Positions 1 through 9,103 are shown, numbered from the stretch's first letter. The stretch is DNA of 44,274 bases from JBQLZO01 sp052168315 (GCA_052168315.1 JBQLZO010000081.1:1-44274); one strand, 5' to 3'. The notes: generated by a model not told the origin, from the sequence alone. A program made the numbers and translations.

Positions 1-246
1 GGCCCACTGCTCGCGGAGCAGTTCCACGACCCGCTCCAGCCCCATCGATTCGCGCTGGCGCGTCACATCGCCCTGCCAGCGCACCAGCGTGCCCCACATC
101 AGCGAGACCATCAGCGCGATCCCGCCCAGCATCCCCACCGCCAGCACGACCTCGAGCAGCGTGAAGCCCCGCGCCCCGCGCGCGGACCCGTTCCAGGCCC
201 CATCCCCAGCGCAGTGATGTCCGCGCGGCGCGCTGACCATCCTCAT
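1..246 (-). CDS. type II secretion minor pseudopilin, GspJ-like (partial, cut by window edge)
   Basis: Only the first 82 codons are in the window. A 27-residue Arg/Gly-rich leader is followed by G|FTLLEVVLAVGML, the class III signal of type IV pilin-like proteins: prepilin peptidase cleavage after Gly27, Phe at +1, Glu at +5, then about 20 hydrophobic residues that anchor the protein in the inner membrane and pack the pseudopilus core. It follows a GspI-like gene in a gsp operon, and its WGTLVRW..LERVVELLREQW region suits GspJ. The ATG at 246 overlaps the preceding stop as ATGA, implying translational coupling; a second in-frame ATG lies at 240. Assignment to GspJ rather than another minor pseudopilin is inference from order, because the globular domain is outside the window. 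Confidence 0.75.
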   Translation of the reverse strand, partial: MRMVSAPRGHHCAGDGAWNGSARGARGFTLLEVVLAVGMLGGIALMVSLMWGTLVRWQGDVTRQRESMGLERVVELLREQWA

Positions 247-725
247 CGGTGCCACACCGCCTTCGTTGTCCGCCCGTCGTACTCGATCGTGTACTCGAAC
301 ACCGCCACCTCCTCGGCGGTCTCCTGCGGCACCATCCCCAGCACCGGGTTGCCCACCACCACCACATCCCGCTCGATCCGGTACGGACGACCGAGGTGCG
401 TGCCGGTCCACACCGAGCGCCGGGTCTCGGGGTCGATCTCGAACTCCAGCAGCGTCCGGTTGATGACCATCTGGAACAGCGCATCGGTCGCCCGCTCGGA
501 CGCGAGCACCGCCGCCGCCCGACGCTCGCCGCGCATCGCCTGCGTCCGCAGCCCCATCACCACCGCCAGCACCGCCGCGAGCATGCCCAGCGCCAGCATC
601 GCCTCCAGGATCGTGAACGCGCGTCGAGGACCCCGACGCGAGCGCCAGAGCCCGCGCCGCGATCCGCGGGCAGCATGCAATCCATCGATCATCGCACGGT
701 CCATCAGCACGGTGTTACCGCCCAT
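243..725 (-). CDS. type II secretion minor pseudopilin, GspI-like
   Basis: The product has 160 residues: a 36-residue Arg-rich leader, then A|FTILEAMLALGMLAAVLAVV, a pilin-type hydrophobic helix with Glu at +5, then a short soluble domain. The size and single N-terminal helix fit a minor pseudopilin that would cap the pseudopilus in the periplasm with GspJ and GspK. The residue before the cleavage site is Ala rather than the usual Gly, which prepilin peptidases tolerate. The gene starts 57 bases after gspD and its stop overlaps the next pseudopilin start. Naming it GspI rests on the position between gspD and the GspJ-like gene and on size, not on a diagnostic motif. An alternative start is Met8 (704). 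Confidence 0.75.
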   Translation of the reverse strand: MGGNTVLMDRAMIDGLHAARGSRRGLWRSRRGPRRAFTILEAMLALGMLAAVLAVVMGLRTQAMRGERRAAAVLASERATDALFQMVINRTLLEFEIDPETRRSVWTGTHLGRPYRIERDVVVVGNPVLGMVPQETAEEVAVFEYTIEYDGRTTKAVWHR

Positions 726-782
726 CCGACGCGGCGATGCCCGGAATCGACGCCCATCCGCGCGGGCGCCCCGAGCGCCCGA

Positions 783-3314
783 TCACGGGCGCGGGGCCGA
801 GCCGTCGTCCGGTTCGCCATCCGGCCCGGCGTCGGATCCGCCGCCCGGTCCGCCCCCGCCCGGAGCGGGCTCGTTCTGCTTCGCCGACTCCATCAGCGCC
901 CGCATGATCGCCGGCATCTCGCGCTCGGACGCGGGGGGCGCCTCGCCAGCGCCCAGCGCCGCTCCGTCCGGCTCGGGCGCGGGAGCCTGCTCCGCGGGAG
1001 GCTGAGACGGCGCGACGGGCACCCGCATGATCCGCGGCTCGGCCCCCGCCGGCACGAACGAGGGGATCGTCCGCGCATCCACCAGCGATCCGTCCGGGAG
1101 GTCCTCCCGGCGCTCGTGCAGGAACCGGCGCACGCCGTCGGTCGCGGCCAGGAACGGCGAGCCGACCACATCCGCATCGCTCGGGGTATTGATGATCATC
1201 GGCGTGATCGTGATGAACAGCTCCGTCCGCGCGGCCGTCAGGTCGCGCGACCGGAACGCCTCGCCGATGACCGGCAGGTCGCCCACGATCGGGATCTTCG
1301 ACACGCCATCGCGCTTCTCCTCGCGGATGATCCCGCCCAGCACCACCGTCCGCCCGTGCGGCACCGTCACCGTCGTGTTCAGCTTCCGCGTGGTGAACTC
1401 CGGGCCCAGGTCCGTCTCCTGCCCCACCTCGTTGATCTCCTGCTCGATCACCAGCGTGACCTCGCCGGACTCGTTGATCCTCGGCGTGATCTTCAGGATC
1501 AGTCCGGTGTCGCGATACTCGATCGCGCGCCGGATGGCCGTGGTCTCGTCAACGGTCGTGTCGGAATTGACATCCGCGGTGATGACCGGCACCGAGCCGC
1601 CGACCTGGAACCCGGCCTCCGCGCTGTTCGAGATCGTCAGCGTCGGCTGCGAGAGGATCGCCACCTCCGCCTCGGTCTGCAGCGCCTGCACGATCGCCAG
1701 CCCATCGCCGCCGACGAAGAACGCGGACCCCGTCGGATCGCCCGTCGTCAGCGGAGCGCTGCCCGCCAGTTCCAGCAAGCCCAGCCCCTCGATGTCCAGC
1801 GTGTCCAGGAAGTACTCCACGCCGTAGCGCAGCGCGTTGTTGAGCCCGACCTCCGCGATGATCGACCGCACGAACACCTGCTGCGGCGGGCGATCAACCA
1901 TGCGGATGGTCGACATGATGTCCGCGTAATCATCCGGCGTGGCCTCGATGATGATGATGTTCTGGCTGGAGTTCGAGACGATCCGGGCCGTGTCCGACGG
2001 CGCGAGCCGCTGGTCGCTCGTGTTCGCCGTCCGCGTCGTCGCCTGCGAACCGACCACAGCGCGGTCGGCGTGCACATCACCCAGCAGCGTCATCAGCGCA
2101 TCGGTCGGGAAGTGCTGCACCCGGTAGATGTACCGGGCCCTGGACATCGTGTCGCGCGTGCGATCGACCTGCGCGATCAGGTCGTTGACGACCTCGCGCA
2201 CCGAGGGCTCGCGCACGATCGCCATCAGCAGGTCCGTGCCCGGCACGCTCACGAAGCTCAGCGCCGCGTTCGGGCCCGCGGCGATCCCCGCGCCCGTCGC
2301 GATCGCGTCCAGCGTCGACTTGGCCGACTCCGGCGTGCGGTTGCGCAGCCGGTAGGTCCACACCTCCACGCCCGCGAACGCGGGCACATCCAGCAGATCG
2401 ATCAGCCCCATCACCCGGTCGACATTGCCCGCCGTGTCGGCGATGACCATCGTCCGGTCGGCCGTGACGATCGTGGCGCCGGGAGTCAGGAACGCCTGGA
2501 GGAAACCTGAGAGGGTGCTCGGATCGACGCTGCGGAAGGTGTGCACGCGGATGACGGGCATCGCCCCGCCGAAGGCCGTGCGGGACTCGACCAGCGGCGT
2601 CTCGGGGTTGCGGGTGATCCCGCCGACCGCGCCCTGGGTCGCCTGCCCCCCGCGTGCCGCCGCCGCACCGCCGCCGCCACCGCCGCCGGCCGACTCGCTC
2701 CGGAGCACCAGCAGCCCCTCTCGGCGCTCAAGCCTCGCGCCGACCAGCGCCGCCAGCGCGCCGACCATGTCCCGGATCTCGGAGCGCGCCATCTCCCGAT
2801 CGACCGACAGCGTCAGACGCTGGTTCCCCTGGAACTGCGAGTCGACGACGAAATCCTCCTCGAGGAAATCATCGATCAGCACGCGCAGCACATCCACGGC
2901 CGGGGCATCGCTGGCCGCGTACCGCACCTGCACCAGCTCGCCCGGCGGGATCGTCGCGATGCTCACGCCGTCGGGCCCGGGCGCGCCGTCCGGCGATGAA
3001 GCGCCACCGAAGCGCACCGACGAGACCAGTTCCGGCGTCTCGTTCGAGCCGCGGGCCCGCACGCCGCCGATGACCTCTGAGATCGGGCGCACGCCCGGAT
3101 CCCATCGCTCCGGCGTGCGCAGCGACCGAGCGGGATCGACCGGCTCGAACGCCTTGGCGCGCTCTTCCTTCTTCCCGGAACACGCGGGCAGCGCCGCGAG
3201 CCCCGCGAGCAGCGCCACCACGCCGGCCAGCGCCACCGCGCTCCCGCTCGCGCCCAGCAGCCCACGCGGTCCGGCGCTTCCAAGGTCCATGCGTCTCTCG
3301 GTTCGATGTCCCAT
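783..3314 (-). CDS. gspD: type II secretion system secretin GspD
   Basis: This is the outer-membrane channel of type II secretion, 843 residues from the ATG at 3314. That start has GGAG eight bases upstream; an ATG at 3341 is in frame but has a weaker site. The N-terminus is a basic stretch and a hydrophobic segment ending in LPAC (Cys45), which looks like a lipobox. N0 and N1-N3-type domains follow, separated by a Gly/Ala linker near residue 220, then a typical secretin domain: FVRSIIAEVGLNN, VPVITADVNSDT, DTGLILKITPRIN, TVTVPHGRTVVLGGI, KIPIVGDLPVIGEAF and ELFITITPMII. About 130 Pro/Gly-rich residues follow the secretin core, where an S-domain (pilotin-binding) would lie. A secretin with its own lipobox could reach the outer membrane without a separate pilotin; that is inference. 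Confidence 0.95.
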   Translation of the reverse strand: MGHRTERRMDLGSAGPRGLLGASGSAVALAGVVALLAGLAALPACSGKKEERAKAFEPVDPARSLRTPERWDPGVRPISEVIGGVRARGSNETPELVSSVRFGGASSPDGAPGPDGVSIATIPPGELVQVRYAASDAPAVDVLRVLIDDFLEEDFVVDSQFQGNQRLTLSVDREMARSEIRDMVGALAALVGARLERREGLLVLRSESAGGGGGGGAAAARGGQATQGAVGGITRNPETPLVESRTAFGGAMPVIRVHTFRSVDPSTLSGFLQAFLTPGATIVTADRTMVIADTAGNVDRVMGLIDLLDVPAFAGVEVWTYRLRNRTPESAKSTLDAIATGAGIAAGPNAALSFVSVPGTDLLMAIVREPSVREVVNDLIAQVDRTRDTMSRARYIYRVQHFPTDALMTLLGDVHADRAVVGSQATTRTANTSDQRLAPSDTARIVSNSSQNIIIIEATPDDYADIMSTIRMVDRPPQQVFVRSIIAEVGLNNALRYGVEYFLDTLDIEGLGLLELAGSAPLTTGDPTGSAFFVGGDGLAIVQALQTEAEVAILSQPTLTISNSAEAGFQVGGSVPVITADVNSDTTVDETTAIRRAIEYRDTGLILKITPRINESGEVTLVIEQEINEVGQETDLGPEFTTRKLNTTVTVPHGRTVVLGGIIREEKRDGVSKIPIVGDLPVIGEAFRSRDLTAARTELFITITPMIINTPSDADVVGSPFLAATDGVRRFLHERREDLPDGSLVDARTIPSFVPAGAEPRIMRVPVAPSQPPAEQAPAPEPDGAALGAGEAPPASEREMPAIMRALMESAKQNEPAPGGGGPGGGSDAGPDGEPDDGSAPRP

Positions 3315-3422
3315 CGCACACTCTCCGATCGTGTAGACCATCCGCCCGCCCGCACCACTTTCCCGGATCGCGCACCGCCGCCCGCCGACCCGGCGCTGCG
3401 CACCATCATGCCCGGGCCCGGC

Positions 3423-4637
3423 TCACCCCGCCACCTCGCCGACGGCCAGCATGCCGGAAATCAGCGAATACATGACCCAGAACACCGAGACCGACATGAA
3501 CACGATGATCGCCGGTTCCAGCATCGCGATCAGACGCTGCACCAGCCGTTCCTGCGTCTCCATCGCCCGTTCCGTGGCGCTCTGGAGCGAATCGACAAGT
3601 TGTCCACTCTTGAGCCCCACCCGCACCAGCGCCAGCGGGATCGGCGGGAGCACCGCGTGGTGCCCCAGCGCCTCGCCCAGCTCCCGCCCGGCGCGGACCT
3701 CCTCCGTCGCCCTCGCCAGCCGCTCGGCGATGACCTCGTGCCCGACAACCTCCCGCGCCTCGCGCAGCCCGGCCAGCACATCCGCGCCGCCGTCGAGCAT
3801 CGTCGCCAGCACATCCGTCATCACCGCCGACTGGTTGTGCCACACCAGCGTCGAGACCACCGGCACGCGGAGCGTCAGCCGCGCCACCGCCAGCTTCACC
3901 CGCCCCGTGTACCACGCACGACGCGTGCCCAGCGCCACCACGCACCCGAGCACCACGATCGGCGCCACCCACATCAGCACCCCCGAGGCCCGCAGCGTGA
4001 TCGCCGTCTGCACCGGCAGCTCGATCCCCGCGGCCTGGAGCTGCTCCGCAAACCGCGGGATCACCATCACCGAGAGGAACCACAGCACCCCGACCGCCGC
4101 CGCCAGCAGCACCGCCGGATAGCTCAGCTTCGCCACCAGCGTGCGGCGCACCTTCTCCCGCGCGCCGATCGAGCGGTCGATCAGGGCGATCACATGCGCC
4201 AACCGCCCCGACGCCTCGCCGGAGCGGAGCAGCGCGATGTCCTGCGCCGTCGCCAGGTCGGGCACGCCCGCGACGGCCTCGGACAGCGCCCGCCCGCGGC
4301 GCAGCGATTCGGACACCGACGCGGCCGCATCCCGCGTGGCCTTGTTGCCCGCCAGGTCGCGCATCGTGTCCAGCGCGCCCGCGACCGGGATGCTCGATCC
4401 CAGCAGCGTCGCGAGCGTCGAGAAGAACCACACGCGGTCGCGGCGCGAGACCCGGTCGCCCGCGCGGGCCGAACGCAGCGCATCGAGCACCGACACCGGG
4501 CGCACATCCAGCGGGAGCAGCCCGCGCGACCGCAGCGCCGAGCGCAGCGTGCCCTCGTCCATCGACTCCTCGCGACCGCTCATCGCCCGAGCGCCCGGAG
4601 AGTCCAGCGGCACCGCCGTCCAGGAGAACCGCGTCAT
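3423..4637 (-). CDS. gspF: type II secretion inner-membrane platform protein GspF
   Basis: The product has 404 residues, the normal family length. Two homologous cytoplasmic GspF domains are visible. The first holds FFSTLATLLGSSIPVAGALDTM and LLRSGEASGRLAHVIALI; the second holds VMTDVLATMLDGGADVLAGL and LVRVGLKSGQLVDSL. Membrane segments lie near residues 175-192, 220-237 and 375-393. GspF couples the GspE ATPase to the growing pseudopilus. The ATG at 4637 overlaps the gspE stop as ATGA, so the two partner proteins are translationally coupled. A second GspF/PilC-family gene lies at 15611-16837 beside pilT; the two are diverged and belong to different machines. Confidence 0.95.
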   Translation of the reverse strand: MTRFSWTAVPLDSPGARAMSGREESMDEGTLRSALRSRGLLPLDVRPVSVLDALRSARAGDRVSRRDRVWFFSTLATLLGSSIPVAGALDTMRDLAGNKATRDAAASVSESLRRGRALSEAVAGVPDLATAQDIALLRSGEASGRLAHVIALIDRSIGAREKVRRTLVAKLSYPAVLLAAAVGVLWFLSVMVIPRFAEQLQAAGIELPVQTAITLRASGVLMWVAPIVVLGCVVALGTRRAWYTGRVKLAVARLTLRVPVVSTLVWHNQSAVMTDVLATMLDGGADVLAGLREAREVVGHEVIAERLARATEEVRAGRELGEALGHHAVLPPIPLALVRVGLKSGQLVDSLQSATERAMETQERLVQRLIAMLEPAIIVFMSVSVFWVMYSLISGMLAVGEVAG

Positions 4638-6589
4638 GCCCCGAGGCTCCCGTCAGGGTCCGATGCGCCCCGGCGCGTGTCCGAAGAGGGCCACGGCGTG
4701 GCGTGCCGGTGCTTGGGGATGTCGCCGCCCGTCTCGTCCAGGCTCGGCGAGTCCGGCGCTGCGGCCCAGCGCTCCTCGGCGTGCAGGGCCTGCGCGCCCA
4801 TCACCCGCGCGACCTCGGCCGCGTCCGTCACGCCAAGACGCACCAGCCGGCGCGCATCGGCACCCAGCGATTCGAATCCGGACTCGTCCAGGGCCGCCCG
4901 GATCCGAGACTCCTCCGCGTGCTCCAGCAGCAGCTGCTTGACCTTCCCGGGCATCTCCGAGAACTCCATCGCCGCCACGCGCCCGCGATACCCCAATCCG
5001 CCGCACTGGCGGCAGTGCTCCCGCGCCGGCTCGCGGTTCCGGCACGCGCCGCACACCCGGCGGAGCAGCCGCTGCGCGCTCACGCCCTCCACCGCCGCGT
5101 TGACCAGGTACGGCTCCACGCCCATGTCGATCAGGCGCACAAAGGTGCTCGGCACATCGTTCGTGTGCAGCGTCGAGAGCACCATGTGACCGGTCAGCGC
5201 GGACTGGAAGGCCATCTCGGCCGTCTCGCGGTCGCGGATCTCGCCGATCAGGATCACATCCGGGTCGTGGCGCAGGATGTGGCGCAGCGAGTTGGCGAAC
5301 CCCATGCCCACCGCCGGGTTCGCCTGCATCTGGTTGACCCCGTCCATCGTGTACTCGATGGGGTCCTCGACCGTGATGATCTTCCGCTCCGCGGCCCGCA
5401 GCTTCCGCAGCATCGCGTACAGCGTCGTCGTCTTGCCCGAGCCCGTCGGACCCGTGATCAACAGGATCCCGTGCGACTTGCCGGCCACCGAGTGCAGCCG
5501 ATCGATGTGCCGCTGGTCGAACCCGAGCTCCGTCAGGTCGATCTCGGCCAGCTTCTGCCGGTCCTGCAGGCGCATCGCCGCGTCCTGCCCGAACATCGTC
5601 GGGATCATCGACACGCGCAGGTCCACCGCGCGCCCGCGGAGCCGCTGACGCACGCGACCATCCTGCGCCTTGCGACGCTCGGCGATGTCCAGCCCCGCCA
5701 TGATCTTCATCCGCACCAGCAGCGCATCGTACATCTCGCGCGCCGGGCTCGGCTGCTCGATCAGCATCCCATCCACCCGGTACCGCAGCGACACGCGCCC
5801 ATCGAACCGCTCGAGGTGGATGTCCGAAGCGCTCAGGTCCATCGCGCGCTCGACGATCTGGTTGAAAAGCCGGATCACCGGCGCCTCCGACGCCATGTCG
5901 CGCAGCGCCGCCAGCTCCCCGGCCAGCTCGGCGCCCGACAACGCCGCAGCGCCCTCCTCCGCTCCGCCCTCGTGCTCGGCGGCCTCGCGGTCCAGACGCT
6001 CGAACATCGCCGCGATCGACTTGTGCGTGCCCACCTCCGCCACGAACCCCACGCCCTGCGCGTGCAGCCGCATCAGCGCCGCGTGCCACCCCGCGGGATC
6101 CGAAGGATCGGCCACCACCACCCGCACCGCGCCGCCCGCCCCGACGCCGGGCGCAGCACCAGCGTTCAGCGCGGGCCGCGAACCATCGTCGCCCGATCCC
6201 TGCGCATCATCCCCCCCCGCATCCGCGCGGCGCAGCACCACCACATGCGCCGAGCGCATGAACGCCACCGGGAGCACCTGATCGACCAGGTCCTCGATCG
6301 AGACGCCACCACCACCGCCCTCACCATCGCGCTCGTCGGACTCGTCCGACCACCGCGGCGCGCCCGTCGCCTCGGCCAGCGCATCCGCCAGCGACTCCTC
6401 CGCGATCACGCCCAGGTCCAGCAGCGCCGCCAGCAGCGACTGCTCCCGCTCGGCCGCGATCCCCCGCGCCAGCTGCACATCCGACTGCGTGACCTTCCCC
6501 CGCGATGCCAACCAATCGAGGAACGACAGCGCATCGAAACGCGCCAGCGCCCGCGTGCCCTCATCAAGCTGGATCGCCATCCGAACCAT
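4634..6589 (-). CDS. gspE: type II secretion ATPase GspE
   Basis: Cytoplasmic hexameric ATPase that powers pseudopilus assembly. The ATG at 6589 was chosen because GAGG lies five bases upstream, giving 651 residues; an in-frame GTG at 6634 would add 15. The order is an N-terminal helical GspE/PilB domain (residues 10-85), a variable Gly/Ala/Asp-rich region (about 90-210), then the ATPase core. The core has Walker A GPTGSGKTTT near residue 380, Asp box TVEDPIEY, Walker B VILIGEIRD near 446 and His box TGHMVLSTLHTND. A tetracysteine zinc motif (CGAC..CRQCG) near residues 515-530 is typical of GspE/PilB rather than PilT. The gene lies between gspG and gspF. Confidence 0.96.
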   Translation of the reverse strand: MVRMAIQLDEGTRALARFDALSFLDWLASRGKVTQSDVQLARGIAAEREQSLLAALLDLGVIAEESLADALAEATGAPRWSDESDERDGEGGGGGVSIEDLVDQVLPVAFMRSAHVVVLRRADAGGDDAQGSGDDGSRPALNAGAAPGVGAGGAVRVVVADPSDPAGWHAALMRLHAQGVGFVAEVGTHKSIAAMFERLDREAAEHEGGAEEGAAALSGAELAGELAALRDMASEAPVIRLFNQIVERAMDLSASDIHLERFDGRVSLRYRVDGMLIEQPSPAREMYDALLVRMKIMAGLDIAERRKAQDGRVRQRLRGRAVDLRVSMIPTMFGQDAAMRLQDRQKLAEIDLTELGFDQRHIDRLHSVAGKSHGILLITGPTGSGKTTTLYAMLRKLRAAERKIITVEDPIEYTMDGVNQMQANPAVGMGFANSLRHILRHDPDVILIGEIRDRETAEMAFQSALTGHMVLSTLHTNDVPSTFVRLIDMGVEPYLVNAAVEGVSAQRLLRRVCGACRNREPAREHCRQCGGLGYRGRVAAMEFSEMPGKVKQLLLEHAEESRIRAALDESGFESLGADARRLVRLGVTDAAEVARVMGAQALHAEERWAAAPDSPSLDETGGDIPKHRHATPWPSSDTRRGASDPDGSLGA

Positions 6590-6670
6590 CGCGTCCTCGG
6601 CCCCCCCACTCCCCCGGTCCAAGTTCATGCACACGCGGGCCGCCCGCGCATCCGTCGACCGGCGGGGCGG

Positions 6671-7240
6671 TCACTTGCGGTTGTCGATGTCCGCATCGAA
6701 CCCTTCGCCGCCCTCCTTGCCATCCGCGCCCAGCGAGATGATCCGGAAGCCGAAGTTCGGATCCGTCCGGTACACATACGCTCGCCCCCATCCATCCGTG
6801 GGCACCGTCTCGCGCTGCAGGTACGGGCCCTTCCAGCTCTCGGCGTCCATCCCCGTCGGCATCCGCACCAGCGCATCGAGCCCCTCAGCCTCCGTCGGGT
6901 ACCGCCCCGCGACGGTGCGGAACTCCTCCAGCGCGCTGGCGAGCGTGGACATCTGCGCCTCCGAGGTCGTGACCTTGGCCTTCTCGCCCTGCCCGAACAG
7001 GTTCGGGAGCACCAGCGCCGCCAGCAGCCCGATGATCGCGATCACGAAGATCAGCTCCAGCAGCGAGAAACCGCGCCAGCCCCGCGCGGAGCGCTCATCG
7101 CCCCGAGCGCCGGAGGAGGCGGCGGTGCTGCGGTTCGTCGTGCTTCGGCTTCTCATCGGAATCGTGTTCCTTCTGGTGATGGGCCCACGCGGCGATCCGC
7201 CGCCGGGTCCGCTGATCGATGTCGTCCGTGTCATGCTCAT
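6671..7240 (-). CDS. gspG: type II secretion major pseudopilin GspG
   Basis: The mature protein begins G|FSLLELIFVIAIIGLLAALVLPN and continues with the GspG core: a polymerisation helix, YPTEAEGLDALV, WKGPYLQ, DGWGRAYVYR and a C-terminal GADGKEGGEGFDADI loop that matches the calcium-binding end of GspG. It would form the bulk of the pseudopilus. The ATG at 7240 is ATGA-coupled to the upstream gene and has GGAG five bases before it, which gives an unusually long 57-residue leader. The in-frame ATG at 7156, preceded by AAGGA eleven bases upstream, gives a 29-residue leader and is a serious alternative. The gene sits between the GspH-like gene and gspE. Confidence 0.95.
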   Translation of the reverse strand: MSMTRTTSISGPGGGSPRGPITRRNTIPMRSRSTTNRSTAASSGARGDERSARGWRGFSLLELIFVIAIIGLLAALVLPNLFGQGEKAKVTTSEAQMSTLASALEEFRTVAGRYPTEAEGLDALVRMPTGMDAESWKGPYLQRETVPTDGWGRAYVYRTDPNFGFRIISLGADGKEGGEGFDADIDNRK

Positions 7241-7950
7241 CGCCGCTCCCAGGCCATCTCGTCGAACCAGTCCCGCACGCGCTGCGCATCCCAGCGCTCC
7301 GCCGCGCCCGACACCGGGTCGAATCCGATCGCGCCCGCGATCAACCCATCATCCCCGCCACCCCCACCGCTTCCATCACGCCCGGATGCGTCCAGGAACA
7401 CCCACACCCGCGCATCGCTCCGCCCCCGCCGGTCGAACCGCACCGACAATTCCTCGACCCGCCGATCGTCCGAGTCCACGAGCTCCAGCCGCGCCCCATC
7501 GAGCGTGCGCACCGCACGCCCCGCACCCTCACGAACCATCGCGCCCCCATCCCCACCGGTCGAATCATCCCCGCTCGCGCCATCCCCGGCCGCGCTCTCC
7601 CCGAGCACGGCGACCTCGAACCCCCAGTCCCGCTCCCCGCCGCCGCCCGCGCCCGCCCCGCGCTCGTCCATCACCCGGCGCACCACCACCGTCCGCGCAG
7701 CGCCCGTGTCCATCGCCATCACGCGCTCCGCGCTCAGCATCGCGTGCAGCGCGCCCATCGTCGTCCGCTGCCGCGAGCCCGGGGCCGAGGAGCCCATCGA
7801 GCCCAGCACCAGGCCCGCCATCAGCGCCACCATCGCGAGCACGACCACCAGTTCCAGCAGCGTGAACGCGCCCGGCGCGCCCGCGCGCCCGAACGCCCGC
7901 GCCCTCCGGGCGGGCCGTGCCGAGCCAGCGCCGATCTGCATCGCGCTCAC
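7237..7950 (-). CDS. type II secretion minor pseudopilin, GspH-like
   Basis: The product has 237 residues with a 28-residue basic leader and A|FTLLELVVVLAMVALMAGLVLGSM, a pilin-type helix with Glu at +5 and Ala, not Gly, before the cleavage site. The region after the helix (QRTTMGALHAMLSAERVMAMDTGAARTVVVRRV) resembles GspH proteins, where sequence alternates with beta strands. A Gly/Asp-rich segment between residues 90 and 145 looks like a lineage-specific insert. Both ends are ATGA overlaps: the start with the dockerin gene, the stop with gspG. This places it firmly in the operon. GspH is inferred from position directly before gspG and from size. Confidence 0.8.
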   Translation of the reverse strand: MSAMQIGAGSARPARRARAFGRAGAPGAFTLLELVVVLAMVALMAGLVLGSMGSSAPGSRQRTTMGALHAMLSAERVMAMDTGAARTVVVRRVMDERGAGAGGGGERDWGFEVAVLGESAAGDGASGDDSTGGDGGAMVREGAGRAVRTLDGARLELVDSDDRRVEELSVRFDRRGRSDARVWVFLDASGRDGSGGGGGDDGLIAGAIGFDPVSGAAERWDAQRVRDWFDEMAWERR

Positions 7951-8720
7951 CTCGCCCTCAGGATCGCAATCGCATCCTGCGTTGAGATCACGCCATCGTC
8001 GTTCACATCCGCGCGGGACATGACATCCGACCGCTCGAAGGTGTTCCCGGACACCAGCGAGAGCACCAGCGCGGCATCGCGCGTGTCCACACGCCCATCG
8101 CCGTTGACATCGAAGTCCGCCAGGTCGCCCGCATCTCCACCGCCGCCGCCGCCGGCAGCGCCGAACCGCAGGTCGAGCTGGCGCGAGGGCGTCAGGTCGA
8201 ATCCGGGGAGCTGGATCGGGAAGTCTGGCACCTCTTCTCCCTGGAAGATGTAGGTCGAATCCTGCCCCTCCGAGTTCACCGGCGTCATCGTCAGCGTGTT
8301 GCTCGTCGACGACTGGAAGTACCGGAAGGTGACCGGCTGGCCAAAGGTCGGGCCCTCCACGGCCTGCGTCGCCGGGTCATCGCCGGACACCAGGATCGAG
8401 AAGTCCGCCTCAGGGTTCGTCCCCTGGAAGGTGAACAGCCCGACGATCTGATCATTGAAGAACGCGCCCACCTGGTCGCCGCCCTGCGGCGAAGGGCCGT
8501 TCTCGCCCGGGAGGATCTTCCCAATCACGCGCTGCTGGATGTCCGTCGACGCCGGCGTCTCGAACTGCGCCATCGCCGCCGGAGCGCACATCAGCAACAG
8601 CAACACGGCGCACGCGAGCGCGCCGCCCCACGCCCCGCTCGCCGGCGCGCTCGGGCGCCGAGCGTTCGATCGCCTGCTGATCCCATGGCGGTTGCCGAAG
8701 CGGTGCTCATCCATCGTCAT
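7947..8720 (-). CDS. secreted protein with C-terminal dockerin-type EF-hand repeats, first gene of the gsp operon
   Basis: The start at 8720 is set by a strong AAGGAG six bases upstream; the frame is open further but without a good site. The 257-residue product has a long basic N-region, a Sec signal peptide (LLLLMCAPAAMA|QFETP), a beta-rich domain of about 130 residues that I do not recognise (GDQVGAFFNDQIVGLFTFQG, FRYFQSSTSNTLTM), a Gly linker, and two EF-hand-like loops, DVNGDGRVDTRDA and DVNDDGVISTQDA, spaced as in type I dockerins. Dockerins bind calcium and, in cellulosomes, cohesins; in planctomycetes they are common on exported proteins with unknown partners. Being ATGA-coupled to the gsp genes, it may be a substrate or accessory of this secretion system (inference). 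Confidence 0.85.
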   Translation of the reverse strand: MTMDEHRFGNRHGISRRSNARRPSAPASGAWGGALACAVLLLLMCAPAAMAQFETPASTDIQQRVIGKILPGENGPSPQGGDQVGAFFNDQIVGLFTFQGTNPEADFSILVSGDDPATQAVEGPTFGQPVTFRYFQSSTSNTLTMTPVNSEGQDSTYIFQGEEVPDFPIQLPGFDLTPSRQLDLRFGAAGGGGGGDAGDLADFDVNGDGRVDTRDAALVLSLVSGNTFERSDVMSRADVNDDGVISTQDAIAILRAR

Positions 8721-8846
8721 CGCCGACTCCTTCCGCAAATCCCCATCCCCGCTCCGCGATGCGCCGCGCCGAACCCGATGGCAGCGCCCATCCACGCCCC
8801 GGATCCCCACCGCTTCGCACCCCCCGCTCCGCGGACCCATCGTTCC

Positions 8847-8852
8847 AGTCTA
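8847..8852 (-). promoter_or_regulatory. candidate -10 element for the dockerin/gsp operon
   Basis: On the minus strand TTAGACTGGA lies about 127 bases upstream of the operon's first start codon. It matches a TANACTGG pattern seen before several other genes here (31052, 31861, 34932). No convincing -35 box is visible. Confidence 0.35.
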
Positions 8853-8990
8853 AGCGCTCGCGCCGCCCGGCGCGACCGCCCCATGCCGCGGGCACGCGAG
8901 CCCGAGCCCCACCAGCGGCTCCTCGGATCATCGACTCGAGCGCGGCATCGGTCACCCGATGGCCGGGGAGGCGTTGTGCGACGGAGGGTG

Positions 8991-9024
8991 AAAAGACACA
9001 GGGGCCCCGTGAGGAGCCCCTGTG
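8991..9024 (-). terminator. intrinsic terminator of the 9134-13222 gene
   Basis: A perfect 9-bp stem (CACAGGGGC at 8997-9005 with GCCCCTGTG at 9016-9024, 10-base loop) is followed on the minus strand by TCTTTT. It lies about 110 bases past the stop codon of the large secreted-protein gene and before the gsp operon promoter region. Confidence 0.75.
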
Positions 9025-9103
9025 GGTACCGATCATTCGGATCGGCGTTGCGGATGGGGGCGCTTGCCCTTTGGCCGCTCGGCCGATCGTCTGTCAGTCA
9101 GTC

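Noticed and set aside
3590..3602. TTGTCCAC sequence resembling a DnaA box
   Set aside because: It lies inside gspF coding sequence, alone, far from the composition switch.
4703..8023. 1106-codon plus-strand frame opposite gspE, gspG and gspH
   Set aside because: Arg/His/Pro-rich with no motifs; the minus strand holds clear gsp genes with ATGA overlaps.
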